From JBELHO01 sp042091375 (GTDB lineage: Bacteria; Pseudomonadota; Gammaproteobacteria; Enterobacterales; Alteromonadaceae), in the NCBI GenBank assembly GCA_042091375.1, contig JBELHO010000021.1:1-52564 (forward strand): a DNA stretch of 52,564 nt, read 5' to 3'. Position 1 is the first letter of the stretch. Every line of letters begins with the position of its first letter. The notes under the pieces were generated by a model, which saw only the letters and a program-made list of their open reading frames with translations, was not told the origin of the DNA and did not search any database. Of this stretch, positions 17,100 to 26,247 are shown in pieces. The translations under genes were made by a program, and so were the position numbers.

Positions 17100-18760
17100 G
17101 GTTTAGCTCCGGTTTTTTTCTTGGGCTCAATGACATCTGCCTGCCCTTGATTAAAAATCAAACTGTTTGGACGACTATTTAACTGATTAAGTAAGGGTTT
17201 TAATTCACCCAACGCATCAGTTAAAGCTCTTAGTGTTTGTCTTAATTCATTGTGTCCTTGCGAACCTGACGAGAAGTCTTGCGATAAGGTATTAATGCCT
17301 TTGAGAGTTTTCACTAGTTGGCCGGTGAGTTTATCGTCATTTGCACTATCGACTAGACTTTTCAAACTATTACTGACTTGCTGTAATGTTTGCGCTGTTT
17401 GTGTCAGTTCAACAAACAAGGCATTGGCATTATCTGTGACGGTACCAATAGGCAAGTCATTTAAGTTATCAATAAAGCGCTCTGCTTTATCAGTAATTTG
17501 TGAAATCTGCCCAGGAATAGTGGGGATAACATCGTGTCCAGAAAATTGCGCAATGGTGTCAATTGGTTGCTCGTTGAAATGCTGTAAATCGACAAACAAA
17601 CTACCGGTAATAAAGCTACCTGTGCGCAATACCGCTTTTAACCCACCTTTGATCCAATAGCGATTTTGCTCAAGCATCAAGCTCGATCCCCTCTCAGTAT
17701 CCGGTAAGCCAACCCGTCCAGGGTACATGCTGATCAGCACAGGGATCTTTATGTCTTCTTCAATTAATTGCTCATGGGTACTACCCATCATTAGATTAGT
17801 ATTAACCACTTGCCCAATGTGTACGCCGCGATATTCAACCGGAGCACCAACTTGTAGCCCGCGAATACTTTCACTCACCAAAATGACACTAAAAATAGAT
17901 TCCTTATAGCGCTGATCGGCAGCAGCCTCAGAACTGTCATAGATATCAAAATAAGAACGCTCAGTGATCACCTCACCAATGGCAATACCTGCAGGCACAC
18001 CAAAAGTGACACCATTGGTTAATAACGTTTCTACATTGCCGGTATTGATTGATAAACCACTATTATTAAGTTCAATTTTAATACCACTCACATCCCAAAA
18101 TTTTGTATTGGTGGTGATCAATTGATGATATGGGGCTTTGATAAAGGCATTGTAATAAACAATGCGCTCTTCAAAATTGAAGTAAATATCTTCAAATTGG
18201 CCAACGGTCAGTCCCTTGTAAATAATAGGATCGCCTTTTTTATAAGCGAATTGGTCATTGCTGTTTAAAGTAATATGCAGGCCAGGTGTGCCAAGAGGAG
18301 TCACTGGTGGATCATCAAGAGCGACAAACTCGCGTTGTTTCTCGGTGCTAGTACCTGGCGAAATTTCGATATACACCCCTGAAACTAACGTGCTCAAGCC
18401 CGAGATGCCGGTTAGCGATACTTTCGGAGATACCACCCAAAATTGACTGTCAGCAACCAAAATAGATTCAGTGTTTTTACCCATCCGAGCGGTCACCAAT
18501 ACGCCATCCAACTCATCATTTAAACGAATATCAGTGACTTCACCAATATCGACATTGCGCGATTTTAGCTTGGTTTTACCTGCTTGTATGCCTTCTGCGA
18601 TTTTGAACTCAATGGTGATCAATGGCCCTTGGTTACTCCATTGGTAATAAACCATCCACAGCGCAATACCAATAGCAATGATCGGAATAAACCATATTTT
18701 TGAGATAGATTTCATCTGACTAACTTCTGCTTGTGTGGTCACTGTCATGTTATTCTTCAT
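17096..18760 (-). CDS. pqiB: PqiB, MCE-domain periplasm-spanning lipid transporter
   Basis: A 554-residue protein. One N-terminal membrane anchor (IWFIPIIAIGIALWMVYYQW) precedes three MCE domains, recognisable at 'GPLITIEFKIAEGIQAGKTKLKSRNVDIGEV', 'YKKGDPIIYKGLTVGQFEDI' and 'LQVGAPVEYRGVHIGQV'. The C-terminal 120 residues are helical (AERFIDNLNDLPIGTVTDNANALF), as in E. coli PqiB, where they form a needle-like coiled coil across the periplasm. Length is close to the 546 residues of the E. coli protein. The start overlaps the pqiA stop by 11 bp. Expected function is movement of lipids between inner and outer membranes under stress. Confidence 0.95.
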   Translation of the reverse strand: MKNNMTVTTQAEVSQMKSISKIWFIPIIAIGIALWMVYYQWSNQGPLITIEFKIAEGIQAGKTKLKSRNVDIGEVTDIRLNDELDGVLVTARMGKNTESILVADSQFWVVSPKVSLTGISGLSTLVSGVYIEISPGTSTEKQREFVALDDPPVTPLGTPGLHITLNSNDQFAYKKGDPIIYKGLTVGQFEDIYFNFEERIVYYNAFIKAPYHQLITTNTKFWDVSGIKIELNNSGLSINTGNVETLLTNGVTFGVPAGIAIGEVITERSYFDIYDSSEAAADQRYKESIFSVILVSESIRGLQVGAPVEYRGVHIGQVVNTNLMMGSTHEQLIEEDIKIPVLISMYPGRVGLPDTERGSSLMLEQNRYWIKGGLKAVLRTGSFITGSLFVDLQHFNEQPIDTIAQFSGHDVIPTIPGQISQITDKAERFIDNLNDLPIGTVTDNANALFVELTQTAQTLQQVSNSLKSLVDSANDDKLTGQLVKTLKGINTLSQDFSSGSQGHNELRQTLRALTDALGELKPLLNQLNSRPNSLIFNQGQADVIEPKKKTGAKP

Positions 18761-19934
18761 CTGTTGCAGGTTGAGGATGTTGTGTTGACCAAATTAATGT
18801 TGAGTCAAAACTCATTGCCGCTAGCATAGTTAAAACCACTACAGCACAAAAGGCAATAATCGCCTCGCCGGGAAAAATAGTCATGGCATCGCCTAATTGG
18901 ATCATACTGACCAAAACAATCACCACAAACACATCTATCATTGACCAGCGGCCAATAAACTCAGCTATACGATAAGATTTTATGCGCGGTAATGTCAATT
19001 GATACTCAGGATTTTGTACTGTGTAGTTTAACCAAGCTAAAATAATGATTTTGCCTATTGGCACCACAATACTGGCGATAAAAATAATCAAAGCGATAGG
19101 GTAAGAGCCCATCTCCCACAACACTAAGACCCCGCCAAGAATAGTACTTGGCTGATCTTGACCAAGTAAACGTGTGGTCATAATTGGCAGTGTATTGGCG
19201 GGAATATATACCACCATAGCGGTAATAAGCAGCGCCCAAGTGTATTGAATACTGTATTTATTATGGGTTAAATGATTTTCAGTTGGTACCGATGGCAACT
19301 CACTAGTATCGCTTGAAAATTGCTGCAGATACCTTTGCTTGAGTAACTGAATAAATTGTTGCTTGTCAAAATGTAACACCACTAAGGTCATAAACAGTGA
19401 AAATAGAGCAAAGCAATAAAACGATAATCCCAAGGTAATGTCAGCCATTGATAATATTTTTATGATACTCACCAACGCCGCAATCAAAAAGATTTCCACC
19501 ATACTCCAAGGTAATATTAACGTCACTAAATGCAGCAACCGCATACCTTTATAGGGATAAGAGCCTTTTAATAAACAACTACACAGATACATCAGTATCA
19601 CTAGAACAGTCAGGGGGATAAGGAATACAGTGATCACTTCAATTAAGGCTAACAAGTGGTAATCGTTGGCCATCAAAATGATCGTGCTATCTATTAAAGT
19701 AAATGAGTTTTCTAAACCATTGCGAGTAAAAGCCAGAAACTCAAATACCAGTGACATAAACAAAAAGATCAAGGCAGTAAGGGCAAATACCAGAATGCGT
19801 TGCAAGGCATTATTGTGCATGGCATTGACAACACAACCACAACGCGGACAAGTGGCTTTTTGCGACACCTTTAATTTTGGCACGGCAATTTGTAAAGCAC
19901 ATTCGTGACATTGAATATGTATATTGTCTTTCAT
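18750..19934 (-). CDS. pqiA: PqiA inner-membrane protein
   Basis: About 394 residues. Two paired cysteine motifs at the N-terminus (CHEC and CPRC, a zinc-ribbon-like pair) precede two repeats of four membrane helices each. PqiA homologues are fused duplications with two such domains. Here only the first carries all the cysteines, and the second begins near 'YSIQYTWALLITAMVVYIPANTLPIMTT'. I chose ATG at 19934 (MKDNIHIQCHEC). The frame can be extended eight codons to a TTG at 19958, but the cysteine motif follows the ATG directly, as in relatives. It is the first gene of the leftward pqiABC unit. The inner-membrane component probably feeds lipids to PqiB. Confidence 0.93.
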   Translation of the reverse strand: MKDNIHIQCHECALQIAVPKLKVSQKATCPRCGCVVNAMHNNALQRILVFALTALIFLFMSLVFEFLAFTRNGLENSFTLIDSTIILMANDYHLLALIEVITVFLIPLTVLVILMYLCSCLLKGSYPYKGMRLLHLVTLILPWSMVEIFLIAALVSIIKILSMADITLGLSFYCFALFSLFMTLVVLHFDKQQFIQLLKQRYLQQFSSDTSELPSVPTENHLTHNKYSIQYTWALLITAMVVYIPANTLPIMTTRLLGQDQPSTILGGVLVLWEMGSYPIALIIFIASIVVPIGKIIILAWLNYTVQNPEYQLTLPRIKSYRIAEFIGRWSMIDVFVVIVLVSMIQLGDAMTIFPGEAIIAFCAVVVLTMLAAMSFDSTLIWSTQHPQPATDEE

Positions 19935-20248
19935 GGCAACTCGATCAACCCTTTGCAAAAATTTTTAACCTTAACAAACATACAAAAAACCTTACTACCT
20001 AATATTAGAATACACTATAAATACTGATTTGTGAGATGTCATTGCGGATCAATACACTATTGCTAAGTCTTTGATGACCTTTTGTATATCTCGGTAAATA
20101 CCCAGTGCCCTTCACATGGCAACAATCTGTGACTAAAGTGGTCATTAACTGCAAATAAAATATACCTTAGGTTGTAAACACAGACTAGCGTTAAGTCGAT
20201 GACTGTGGTTGAATCTAGCAGTCGACAATAAAGAGATTGGAGTCAATC

Positions 20249-20803
20249 ATGCACAATACTGATAGCCACTATGGCTGGTTGAGTATCACCTTACATTGGT
20301 TAGTCGCCATCGCTGTGTTTGGGCTTTTTGCCCTGGGTTATTGGATGGTTGATTTGGGTTACTACCACGAATGGTATCAAAGCGCTCCTGAACTGCATCA
20401 AAGCATAGGCATTTGTCTATTTATGGTAATGGTTTTTCGTTGGCTATGGCGCAGATCACAAATTAAACCTATGCCTTTAAACAGTCATAGTAAAATAGAA
20501 ATAACCCTAGGACACTGGATACATTTATTTTTATATGCTTTATTATTTATCATTATGTTAAGTGGTTATTTAATTTCCACAGCGGATGGCAGGGGCATAG
20601 CGGTATTTGAATTATTTCAGCTGCCCAGTGCAGGTCTGCTAATAGAAAACCAAGAAGACATAGCCGGTCAAATACATGAGTATGGCGCATATATTTTGAT
20701 AAGTGCTGCTGTTTTACATGCATTAGCAGCGTTAAAGCATCACTTCATAGACAAAGACAATACCCTTAAGCGCATGCTTGGTACGGATAAAAAACTAACT
20801 TAA
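20249..20803 (+). CDS. Cytochrome b561 family protein
   Basis: A 184-residue four-helix haem protein. The helices carry 'LSITLHWLVAIAVFGLFALGYWM', 'LHQSIGICLFMVMVFRWLWR', 'LGHWIHLFLYALLFIIMLSGYLIS' and 'GQIHEYGAYILISAAVLHALAALKHHF', with His residues placed for two b-type haems. It is a CybB-type quinol-superoxide or electron-transfer protein. The start at 20249 is chosen because GGAG at 20239-20242 is well spaced. The frame could extend to TTG at 20237, but that would place the ribosome site inside the gene. The pairing with yceI just downstream is a widespread arrangement. Confidence 0.9.
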   Translation: MHNTDSHYGWLSITLHWLVAIAVFGLFALGYWMVDLGYYHEWYQSAPELHQSIGICLFMVMVFRWLWRRSQIKPMPLNSHSKIEITLGHWIHLFLYALLFIIMLSGYLISTADGRGIAVFELFQLPSAGLLIENQEDIAGQIHEYGAYILISAAVLHALAALKHHFIDKDNTLKRMLGTDKKLT

Positions 20804-20830
20804 ACTAACTTAAACTAACTTAAATAAACT
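20792..20830. repeat. 10-bp tandem repeat across the b561 stop codon
   Basis: TAAACTAACT-type units are repeated about 3.5 times, with the b561 stop codon inside the array and the yceI start 36 bp further on. Each unit offers a TAA, so slippage would change the spacer but hardly the protein. Confidence 0.7.
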
Positions 20831-20865
20831 AAATTTAACTAAAACAAAAATAACCGAGGTAACCT

Positions 20866-21444
20866 ATGAAAAAACATCTATTACTATGGGCGTCAGCATT
20901 CACCATCAGCACCATGTCGCCATTAACTCATGCAGCAGATTATGTCATCGACCACAAAGGTGCGCATGCCTCAATTAATTTCAAAATTAAACATTTAGGT
21001 TATAGCTGGTTAACAGGTCGCTTTGATAAGTTTAAAGGCACTTTTAGCTATGATGCAGACAATGTAGAAAGCGCAAAAATTGCCGTTACTATCGACACTG
21101 CCAGTGTTAACTCTAATCATGCTGCCCGTGATAAACATTTGCGCAATGATGACTTTTTAGATGTAAAAAAGTTTACCGAAGCGACATTTGTCAGCTCTGC
21201 AGTCACAAAAAATGACGACGACACTTTAGTGGTCAAAGGATTATTTACTTTTCACGGAGTCAGTAAAGAGATTACCATCAACGCCGAAAAAATTGGCGAA
21301 GGTAAAGATCCTTGGGGTGGCTATCGCGCTGGCTTCAGCGGTACAACTCGGATAGCCATGAAAGACTATGGCATCAATAAAAATTTAGGTCCCGCATCGA
21401 CTCATGTTGAATTAACATTTCACATCGAAGGCATAAAGATCTAA
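20866..21444 (+). CDS. yceI: YceI family periplasmic protein
   Basis: A 192-residue exported protein. The signal peptide (MKKHLLLWASAFTISTMSPLTHA) precedes the YceI lipocalin-like barrel: 'DYVIDHKGAHASINFKIKHLGYSWLTGRFDKFKGTF' at the start, 'FLDVKKFTEATFVSS' in the centre, 'VKGLFTFHGVSKEITI', and 'GINKNLGPASTHVELTFHIEGIK' at the end. The family binds polyisoprenoids, probably ubiquinone-like, which fits its cotranscription with the quinol-linked cytochrome b561. A strong CGAGG ribosome site precedes the ATG. Length equals that of E. coli YceI. Confidence 0.95.
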   Translation: MKKHLLLWASAFTISTMSPLTHAADYVIDHKGAHASINFKIKHLGYSWLTGRFDKFKGTFSYDADNVESAKIAVTIDTASVNSNHAARDKHLRNDDFLDVKKFTEATFVSSAVTKNDDDTLVVKGLFTFHGVSKEITINAEKIGEGKDPWGGYRAGFSGTTRIAMKDYGINKNLGPASTHVELTFHIEGIKI

Positions 21445-21462
21445 TCGAGACGCAACTCAACA

Positions 21463-21497
21463 AAACAGCATATGCTCTCAACTGGCTTATGCTGTTT
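21463..21497 (+). terminator. Terminator-like hairpin after yceI
   Basis: AAACAGCATA (21463-21472) pairs with TATGCTGTTT (21488-21497) with a 15-nt loop, 18 bp after the yceI stop and followed by ATTT. The stem is good but the U-tract is short. Confidence 0.6.
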
Positions 21498-21560
21498 ATT
21501 TGGCACAGACAATCAATGCACCTGACTAATAGAATTTAGCAGCGTGATATGGCTTGCCTA

Positions 21561-21630
21561 GTAAAGCTTGCCCAGCATGAGTTACTCGGTAAAAATTGCC
21601 CTGTAAAAGCTGCTCTGTAAAAATTGCTCA
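21561..21630. repeat. 14-bp repeat array upstream of the WD40 gene
   Basis: GTAAAGCTTGCCCA (21561), GTAAAAATTGCCCT (21589), GTAAAAGCTGCTCT (21603) and GTAAAAATTGCTCA (21617) are variants of one 14-mer. The copies lie 28, 14 and 14 bp apart, so a degenerate fifth copy fills 21575-21588. The array ends 43 bp before the chosen start codon. A TTG inside it (21596) is in frame with the gene but is an unlikely start. Confidence 0.65.
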
Positions 21631-21673
21631 GCAAAGGTCATATAGTATAGGTTACTCACAACTTGTAAGCTCA

Positions 21674-22675
21674 ATGTTTAAAATGAAAAAATTTATCGGC
21701 AACACCATCGCTTTACTGACCGTGCTATGTGTATTGCAGTCGTGTTTTTCGGAACCCACTGCAACTGGCGATGCAACCAAAACCCAGCATTACAGTGATC
21801 TGGTGTTAAAAGCTGCTGATATCGCTGATGATGGCACTTATAGTCTGCTCAGTGATAACAACCAAGTGTGTTTATGGCATAACCAGCACAATAGTAAAGT
21901 CTATCCTTGCTTAACCGGACTTGAAGCACAGTTTATTGAATTACTTGCTATTTCATCTTCACAGCGATACTTTTACACCTCCAATCGAGTCAATGTTCAC
22001 TTGTATGATCTCAACAGCGGCCGATTGCTCAAAGTATGGTCGGCAGGCGACAATATTATTAATGATATTGCCCTATCAGCAGATGACAGTACCCTGATTT
22101 TTGGCTTTCGCAGCGGTGAGGTCAGTGTGGCTTCAACCACCACTGATGACATTAGTACATATCAAATACACGAACTTGATATTAATAGTGTTGGTTTATC
22201 GGCAAATGGTCAATTAGCACTGACTGGCTCTAGTGATAAACAGGCTAAAATATGGCAAACCAACAATGCCAATACACTGCAAAAATTCCAACATCAATCA
22301 AGGGTCAATCACGTTGCATTAAGTCCAGATGGCAATACCGCTTTTACTCTAGATGCCATTGAAGATCATTATTTTTGGCAGGTCAAAAATGGCCAAAAAC
22401 TGGCGTCACTACAAACTAATATTCGCTTTATTGCTTTCAATGATGCGATGTTTTCATTGGACAATACCTTGTTGTTTAGCGCTTCTCCCAAGCAAAAAGC
22501 ACAAGTCTGGCGCATCAGTGACGGTGAGCTTATTGCGCAATGGCAGGCGTTTAAGCAACAAAAACGCTATCGATCCTCGGTATTAAATATAACCCAAATC
22601 AGCACTACACAAGTCGCTACCATCACCAGCGATGGTGTCTATCAAACCTGGTCTCTGGCTGAGGTTGGTCTTTAA
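21674..22675 (+). CDS. WD40-repeat lipoprotein
   Basis: A 334-residue protein. From ATG 21674 the leader reads MFKMKKFIGNTIALLTVLCV and reaches a lipobox LQSC (Cys24). This start is preferred over upstream TTG 21596, which would put a charged 26-residue extension before the signal peptide. The rest is a beta-propeller of weak WD40 repeats, for example 'INDIALSADDSTLIFGFRSGEVSVAST', 'INSVGLSANGQLALTGSSDKQAKIWQTNN', and 'VNHVALSPDGNTAFTLDAIEDHYFWQ'. Such proteins are scaffolds. No partner is evident. It is followed 78 bp later by a PepSY protein on the same strand. Confidence 0.85.
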   Translation: MFKMKKFIGNTIALLTVLCVLQSCFSEPTATGDATKTQHYSDLVLKAADIADDGTYSLLSDNNQVCLWHNQHNSKVYPCLTGLEAQFIELLAISSSQRYFYTSNRVNVHLYDLNSGRLLKVWSAGDNIINDIALSADDSTLIFGFRSGEVSVASTTTDDISTYQIHELDINSVGLSANGQLALTGSSDKQAKIWQTNNANTLQKFQHQSRVNHVALSPDGNTAFTLDAIEDHYFWQVKNGQKLASLQTNIRFIAFNDAMFSLDNTLLFSASPKQKAQVWRISDGELIAQWQAFKQQKRYRSSVLNITQISTTQVATITSDGVYQTWSLAEVGL

Positions 22676-22753
22676 CCAACAAGAGTCATTCCTATTTACT
22701 TATGAACTGGACAAGGTAAAATAGCCGGCCTTTATTGAGTTGTTGAGATAAAA

Positions 22754-23248
22754 ATGTCGTTTGCCCGTACCAATCGTAAAATCCACAAATGGGGTAGTAT
22801 TATTGTTGCATTGCCGCTGCTAATTGTCGTCATTAGCGGTATTCTATTATTGGTAAGAAAAGAATTCAGTTATCTACAACCGCCGACTCAACAAGGCACT
22901 ATTGCTGCGCCTGAGATCAGTTTCAATAAAATATTAAGCCAAGCTCAATCTGTTTCTCAAGCACAAATAGACTCGTGGCAAGATATTGATCGCTTAGATA
23001 TACGTCCCAGTAAGGGCGTGATCAAGATACGTGCTAACAATCAATGGGAAATACAGCTAGATAGTTATGATGGTACTATTTTACAGGTAGCTTATCGCCG
23101 TTCAGATTTTATTGAAAGTTTGCACGATGGCAGTTTTTTTCATAAAAAAGCCAATCTGTGGTTGATGCTACCCAGTGCTTTAGTGTTATTAATCCTGCTG
23201 ATCACCGGGGTCTACCTATTCTTGTTACCCTACATAAGAAGACGTTAA
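22754..23248 (+). CDS. PepSY domain membrane protein
   Basis: A 164-residue protein. It has an N-terminal membrane helix after a basic stretch (RTNRKIHKWGSIIVALPLLIVVISGILLLV), a periplasmic domain of about 90 residues and a second helix near the end (LWLMLPSALVLLILLITGVYLFLLPYIRRR). The 'RKIHKWGS' opening and 'SLHDGSFFHKKANLW' are characteristic of short PepSY-associated proteins related to the PiuB/FecR-linked reductase family. Those often work with iron uptake or flavin electron transfer, but no such gene is adjacent. The ATG is preceded by TTGTTGAGATAAAA. Function is not known. Confidence 0.82.
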   Translation: MSFARTNRKIHKWGSIIVALPLLIVVISGILLLVRKEFSYLQPPTQQGTIAAPEISFNKILSQAQSVSQAQIDSWQDIDRLDIRPSKGVIKIRANNQWEIQLDSYDGTILQVAYRRSDFIESLHDGSFFHKKANLWLMLPSALVLLILLITGVYLFLLPYIRRR

Positions 23249-23489
23249 TCATTTCAAAGTGGCAATATCTGCATGGTTAACCGCAGCACAAGCAAGCACC
23301 CAAGGATGCCCTCCCCAGAGTTAATGCTATAAACTGAGTAGCTGAGCCAGTGAGGGACAACTGGTTCAACAAAAACCACTTATCTCACAATACTATTTTT
23401 TTCTCAGATAAATCAGACGATAACAGCTATACTCTAGCCATGTTCTGGTTTTAATCTTATTTTTTCGTTAATGAAATGATGAGGTCATT

Positions 23490-25424
23490 TTGCACACAAA
23501 CGCGCTAAAAAAGCATTTACGCCTATTACTACTGCCTTTAGTCTTTGCCCTGCTGGGTTTGACAGCGTTTGTTGTTGATCACAAAATCAATCACAGTCAA
23601 AGCCTAACGCACCAGCAAGACACAATAGCACAATGGGTGGTACAGGATACTTTAGTCCACCTGTTACAAGCAGAACAAGCATACAGTAATGCCTACCTAA
23701 ACTCGTCCGGGCAGCGCTATGCTCAGGCTTTATTTAAACAACGCTCACTAACTGATATTCAACTATTAAAGCTATCACCACCGCCTAGTCAACATTATGC
23801 CTCTTCGGCTAAAAGCCTATCTACACGCGATAAAGACGACTTGCCTTTTGCTAGTAACTTATTATCTGATCTTACAGAGCTACGCGGTAATATTGACAAG
23901 CTGAACTTAAACCAACAGCAATTGCTCAGTAGTTTTACCCTGTTAACTGAGCAGTTAATCACCTCATTAGATCTCAAGCGCGCAACGCTATCAAAAACGC
24001 CTAGCTTGGCAACCAACCAAATTAGGTTAACGGCTTATGAGCAATTGCAACAAGCTAAAGCTGCAGGAGCGAAAGCTTGGGCATTATTAGCCTCAGACTA
24101 TACGAATACCAAGCTAAAAGCTCAATCAAGTGCGGCATATGAACAAGCCATAGCCACTCAGCAACAGCTGTTTCGGCTCATTGCTCAAGCACCTGATGCC
24201 GAGCTTCAACAACATGCGCAACAATACTTACAACAATACCTCGGCTCTACAAGTCAAGACGGCGCAACTGCCGCTCTCCCTCAAGTCATGGCTAATGCCG
24301 ACAACCTAGCAACTGTGTTTTCAAATGTCGCAAAACAACAGTCACAATTAAAACAATGGCAGGACGAGTTCAATCAACAGTTGATAAAACAAATTGCTAC
24401 ACAGAGCAAAAATAACAACAGGCAACTTTTCATTATTTTCATTACTGGCCTATTAGGCTGTGGTATTTTATCGATTATGTATCAACAAACCTGTAAGTAT
24501 ATCAATCGGCTACAAGATAAAGTGCAACGCCTCAGTAAATTTAAAATGATTGTTGATAACAGCCCCAATGCCATTTTCATTGGCACAGCTGACAATGTCA
24601 TCGAATACTGTAACCAAAGTGCTGTCAATATAACGGGTTACAAGAAAAAGCAAATCATTGGCAAAAAACCTAGCTTGTGGTCAGCAAAAAAATCAACCGA
24701 GGTCAGCTACGATGAAATTATTGCTACGGGCAAAGCTGGCAAGGTGTGGCAAGGTGAATTACTCAACCACCACAGCAGTGGTCATTCTTACTGGGCGCGT
24801 ACCGTGTTTTTCCCAGTAAAATCAGATAGCGGTGCTCTGCGCAATTTTATCACTATCGAACAAGATATTACCCAACAAAAACAGGCGCAAGACAAAATTC
24901 GCTTTTTAGCTAATCACGATGCGTTAACAGGTTTACCTTCGTTGCGTTTGGGCAAAGACCGACTCGATCAAGCTATTTTAGCGGCTATAAGACACAAATT
25001 AACCATGGCATTAATGTTTGTTGACCTAGACGGTTTCAAAGCTGTTAACGATCAATATGGTCATAAAGCCGGTGATTCAGTCCTTAAAGAAGTAGGTCAA
25101 CGCATGGTCTCCACAACTCGCAATACCGACACCATAGCGCGTATTGGTGGTGATGAATTTATGGTGGTATTAACCAACGTTAAAGAGCCGGCAGCGATCA
25201 GTAGAGTGGCCACTAAAATGCTCAATAGTATTAAAGCTCCTTACCACTTCCAGGGTGTTGAGCTGACTATTGGGGCGAGTATTGGTATTGTGTTGTGCCC
25301 TGATCAAGGCACAACCAGTTCAGTATTATTACAAAAAGCCGATAAAGCCATGTATCAAGTTAAAAAGTCAGGCAAAAATAACTTCGCTTATTTTGTTGAA
25401 GAAAAAATATCGGCTCCAACCTAA
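23490..25424 (+). CDS. PAS-GGDEF diguanylate cyclase with periplasmic sensor
   Basis: A 644-residue membrane-bound cyclase. TM1 lies near residues 9-28 (LRLLLLPLVFALLGLTAFVV). A long Gln-rich helical periplasmic region (about 270 residues) ends at TM2 near 307-326. A PAS/PAC pair follows (MIVDNSPNAIFIGTADNVIEYCNQSAVNITGY), then a GGDEF domain with an intact active-site motif at residues 553-557. An RNTD I-site lies five residues upstream, so product inhibition by c-di-GMP is expected. There is no EAL domain. The start is TTG with GAGG at 23481-23484. No ATG gives a sensible N-terminus. Its stop overlaps the engB stop from the opposite strand by 4 bp. Confidence 0.93.
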   Translation: MHTNALKKHLRLLLLPLVFALLGLTAFVVDHKINHSQSLTHQQDTIAQWVVQDTLVHLLQAEQAYSNAYLNSSGQRYAQALFKQRSLTDIQLLKLSPPPSQHYASSAKSLSTRDKDDLPFASNLLSDLTELRGNIDKLNLNQQQLLSSFTLLTEQLITSLDLKRATLSKTPSLATNQIRLTAYEQLQQAKAAGAKAWALLASDYTNTKLKAQSSAAYEQAIATQQQLFRLIAQAPDAELQQHAQQYLQQYLGSTSQDGATAALPQVMANADNLATVFSNVAKQQSQLKQWQDEFNQQLIKQIATQSKNNNRQLFIIFITGLLGCGILSIMYQQTCKYINRLQDKVQRLSKFKMIVDNSPNAIFIGTADNVIEYCNQSAVNITGYKKKQIIGKKPSLWSAKKSTEVSYDEIIATGKAGKVWQGELLNHHSSGHSYWARTVFFPVKSDSGALRNFITIEQDITQQKQAQDKIRFLANHDALTGLPSLRLGKDRLDQAILAAIRHKLTMALMFVDLDGFKAVNDQYGHKAGDSVLKEVGQRMVSTTRNTDTIARIGGDEFMVVLTNVKEPAAISRVATKMLNSIKAPYHFQGVELTIGASIGIVLCPDQGTTSSVLLQKADKAMYQVKKSGKNNFAYFVEEKISAPT

Positions 25425-26041
25425 AGCGATATAGCCTCGTTTGACAACCAGTCACAAATAATCGTTGCGGCGCTATCAGCGCCAGTTTTCTTTAATGATG
25501 AAAAGGCCTGAACAGTGATATCTGCTTCTAGGTGCGCTAATACCTTTCTCACCCTTAATACCTCAGCACTGACTTTGCCCTGTGACAATTTATCTGCTTT
25601 GGTTAACAAGGCCAATACTGGTAAGTCGCCTTCTGCAGCCCACTCGATTAGATCGCGATCTAAATCTTTCAACGGGTGGCGAATATCCATTAATACCACT
25701 AAACCCTTTAAACTTTGCCGTTTTTCAAGGTACTCTCCCAACGCCTGTTGCCATTTTTGCTTCATTGCTAGGGGCACTTTAGCAAAACCATAACCGGGTA
25801 AATCAATTAAACGTTGTTGTTCGGTTATCGCAAAAACATTAATCAGCTGGGTTCTGCCCGGTGTTTTACTGGTTCGAGCTAAGCTTTTTTGATTGGTTAA
25901 GGTATTTAAGGCGCTCGATTTACCGGCATTGGAGCGCCCAGCAAAGGCGACTTCTATACCGGTATCTTCTGGTAAACGGCGAATATCAGGGGCACTAATA
26001 GTAAAAGCGGCTTGATGTAAATTAACAACAGGTCTAGACAA
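25421..26041 (-). CDS. engB: EngB/YihA ribosome biogenesis GTPase
   Basis: A 206-residue TrmE-Era-EngA-YihA family GTPase needed for assembly of the large ribosomal subunit. G1 is GRSNAGKSS (residues 35-43), G3 is DLPGYG, and G4 is TKAD. 'SAPDIRRLPEDTGIEVAFAGR' matches the family N-terminus almost exactly. The start is TTG at 26041, preceded on the coding strand by GGGA. There is no in-frame ATG before the P-loop. It is divergent from the cytochrome c4 gene, a conserved neighbourhood in gammaproteobacteria. In many relatives polA also lies next door, whereas here it is about 16 kb away. Confidence 0.96.
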   Translation of the reverse strand: MSRPVVNLHQAAFTISAPDIRRLPEDTGIEVAFAGRSNAGKSSALNTLTNQKSLARTSKTPGRTQLINVFAITEQQRLIDLPGYGFAKVPLAMKQKWQQALGEYLEKRQSLKGLVVLMDIRHPLKDLDRDLIEWAAEGDLPVLALLTKADKLSQGKVSAEVLRVRKVLAHLEADITVQAFSSLKKTGADSAATIICDWLSNEAISL

Positions 26042-26247
26042 AATATATTCCCAAGGAGAAAGCGACAGCGTCCATTATATCTGTTTTTAACAGAAAAAGA
26101 GTAATTACACCGCAGATATTATGGTTTTTTTGCGGATCTACTATCCATCTATAGAGCAGATGGTGTAAAATATAACAGTATTCTGTTCCTAAATCCCGTT
26201 GGATCCGTATCAATACAAGTCAAATATCACCGTTTAGAGAGTTAATC

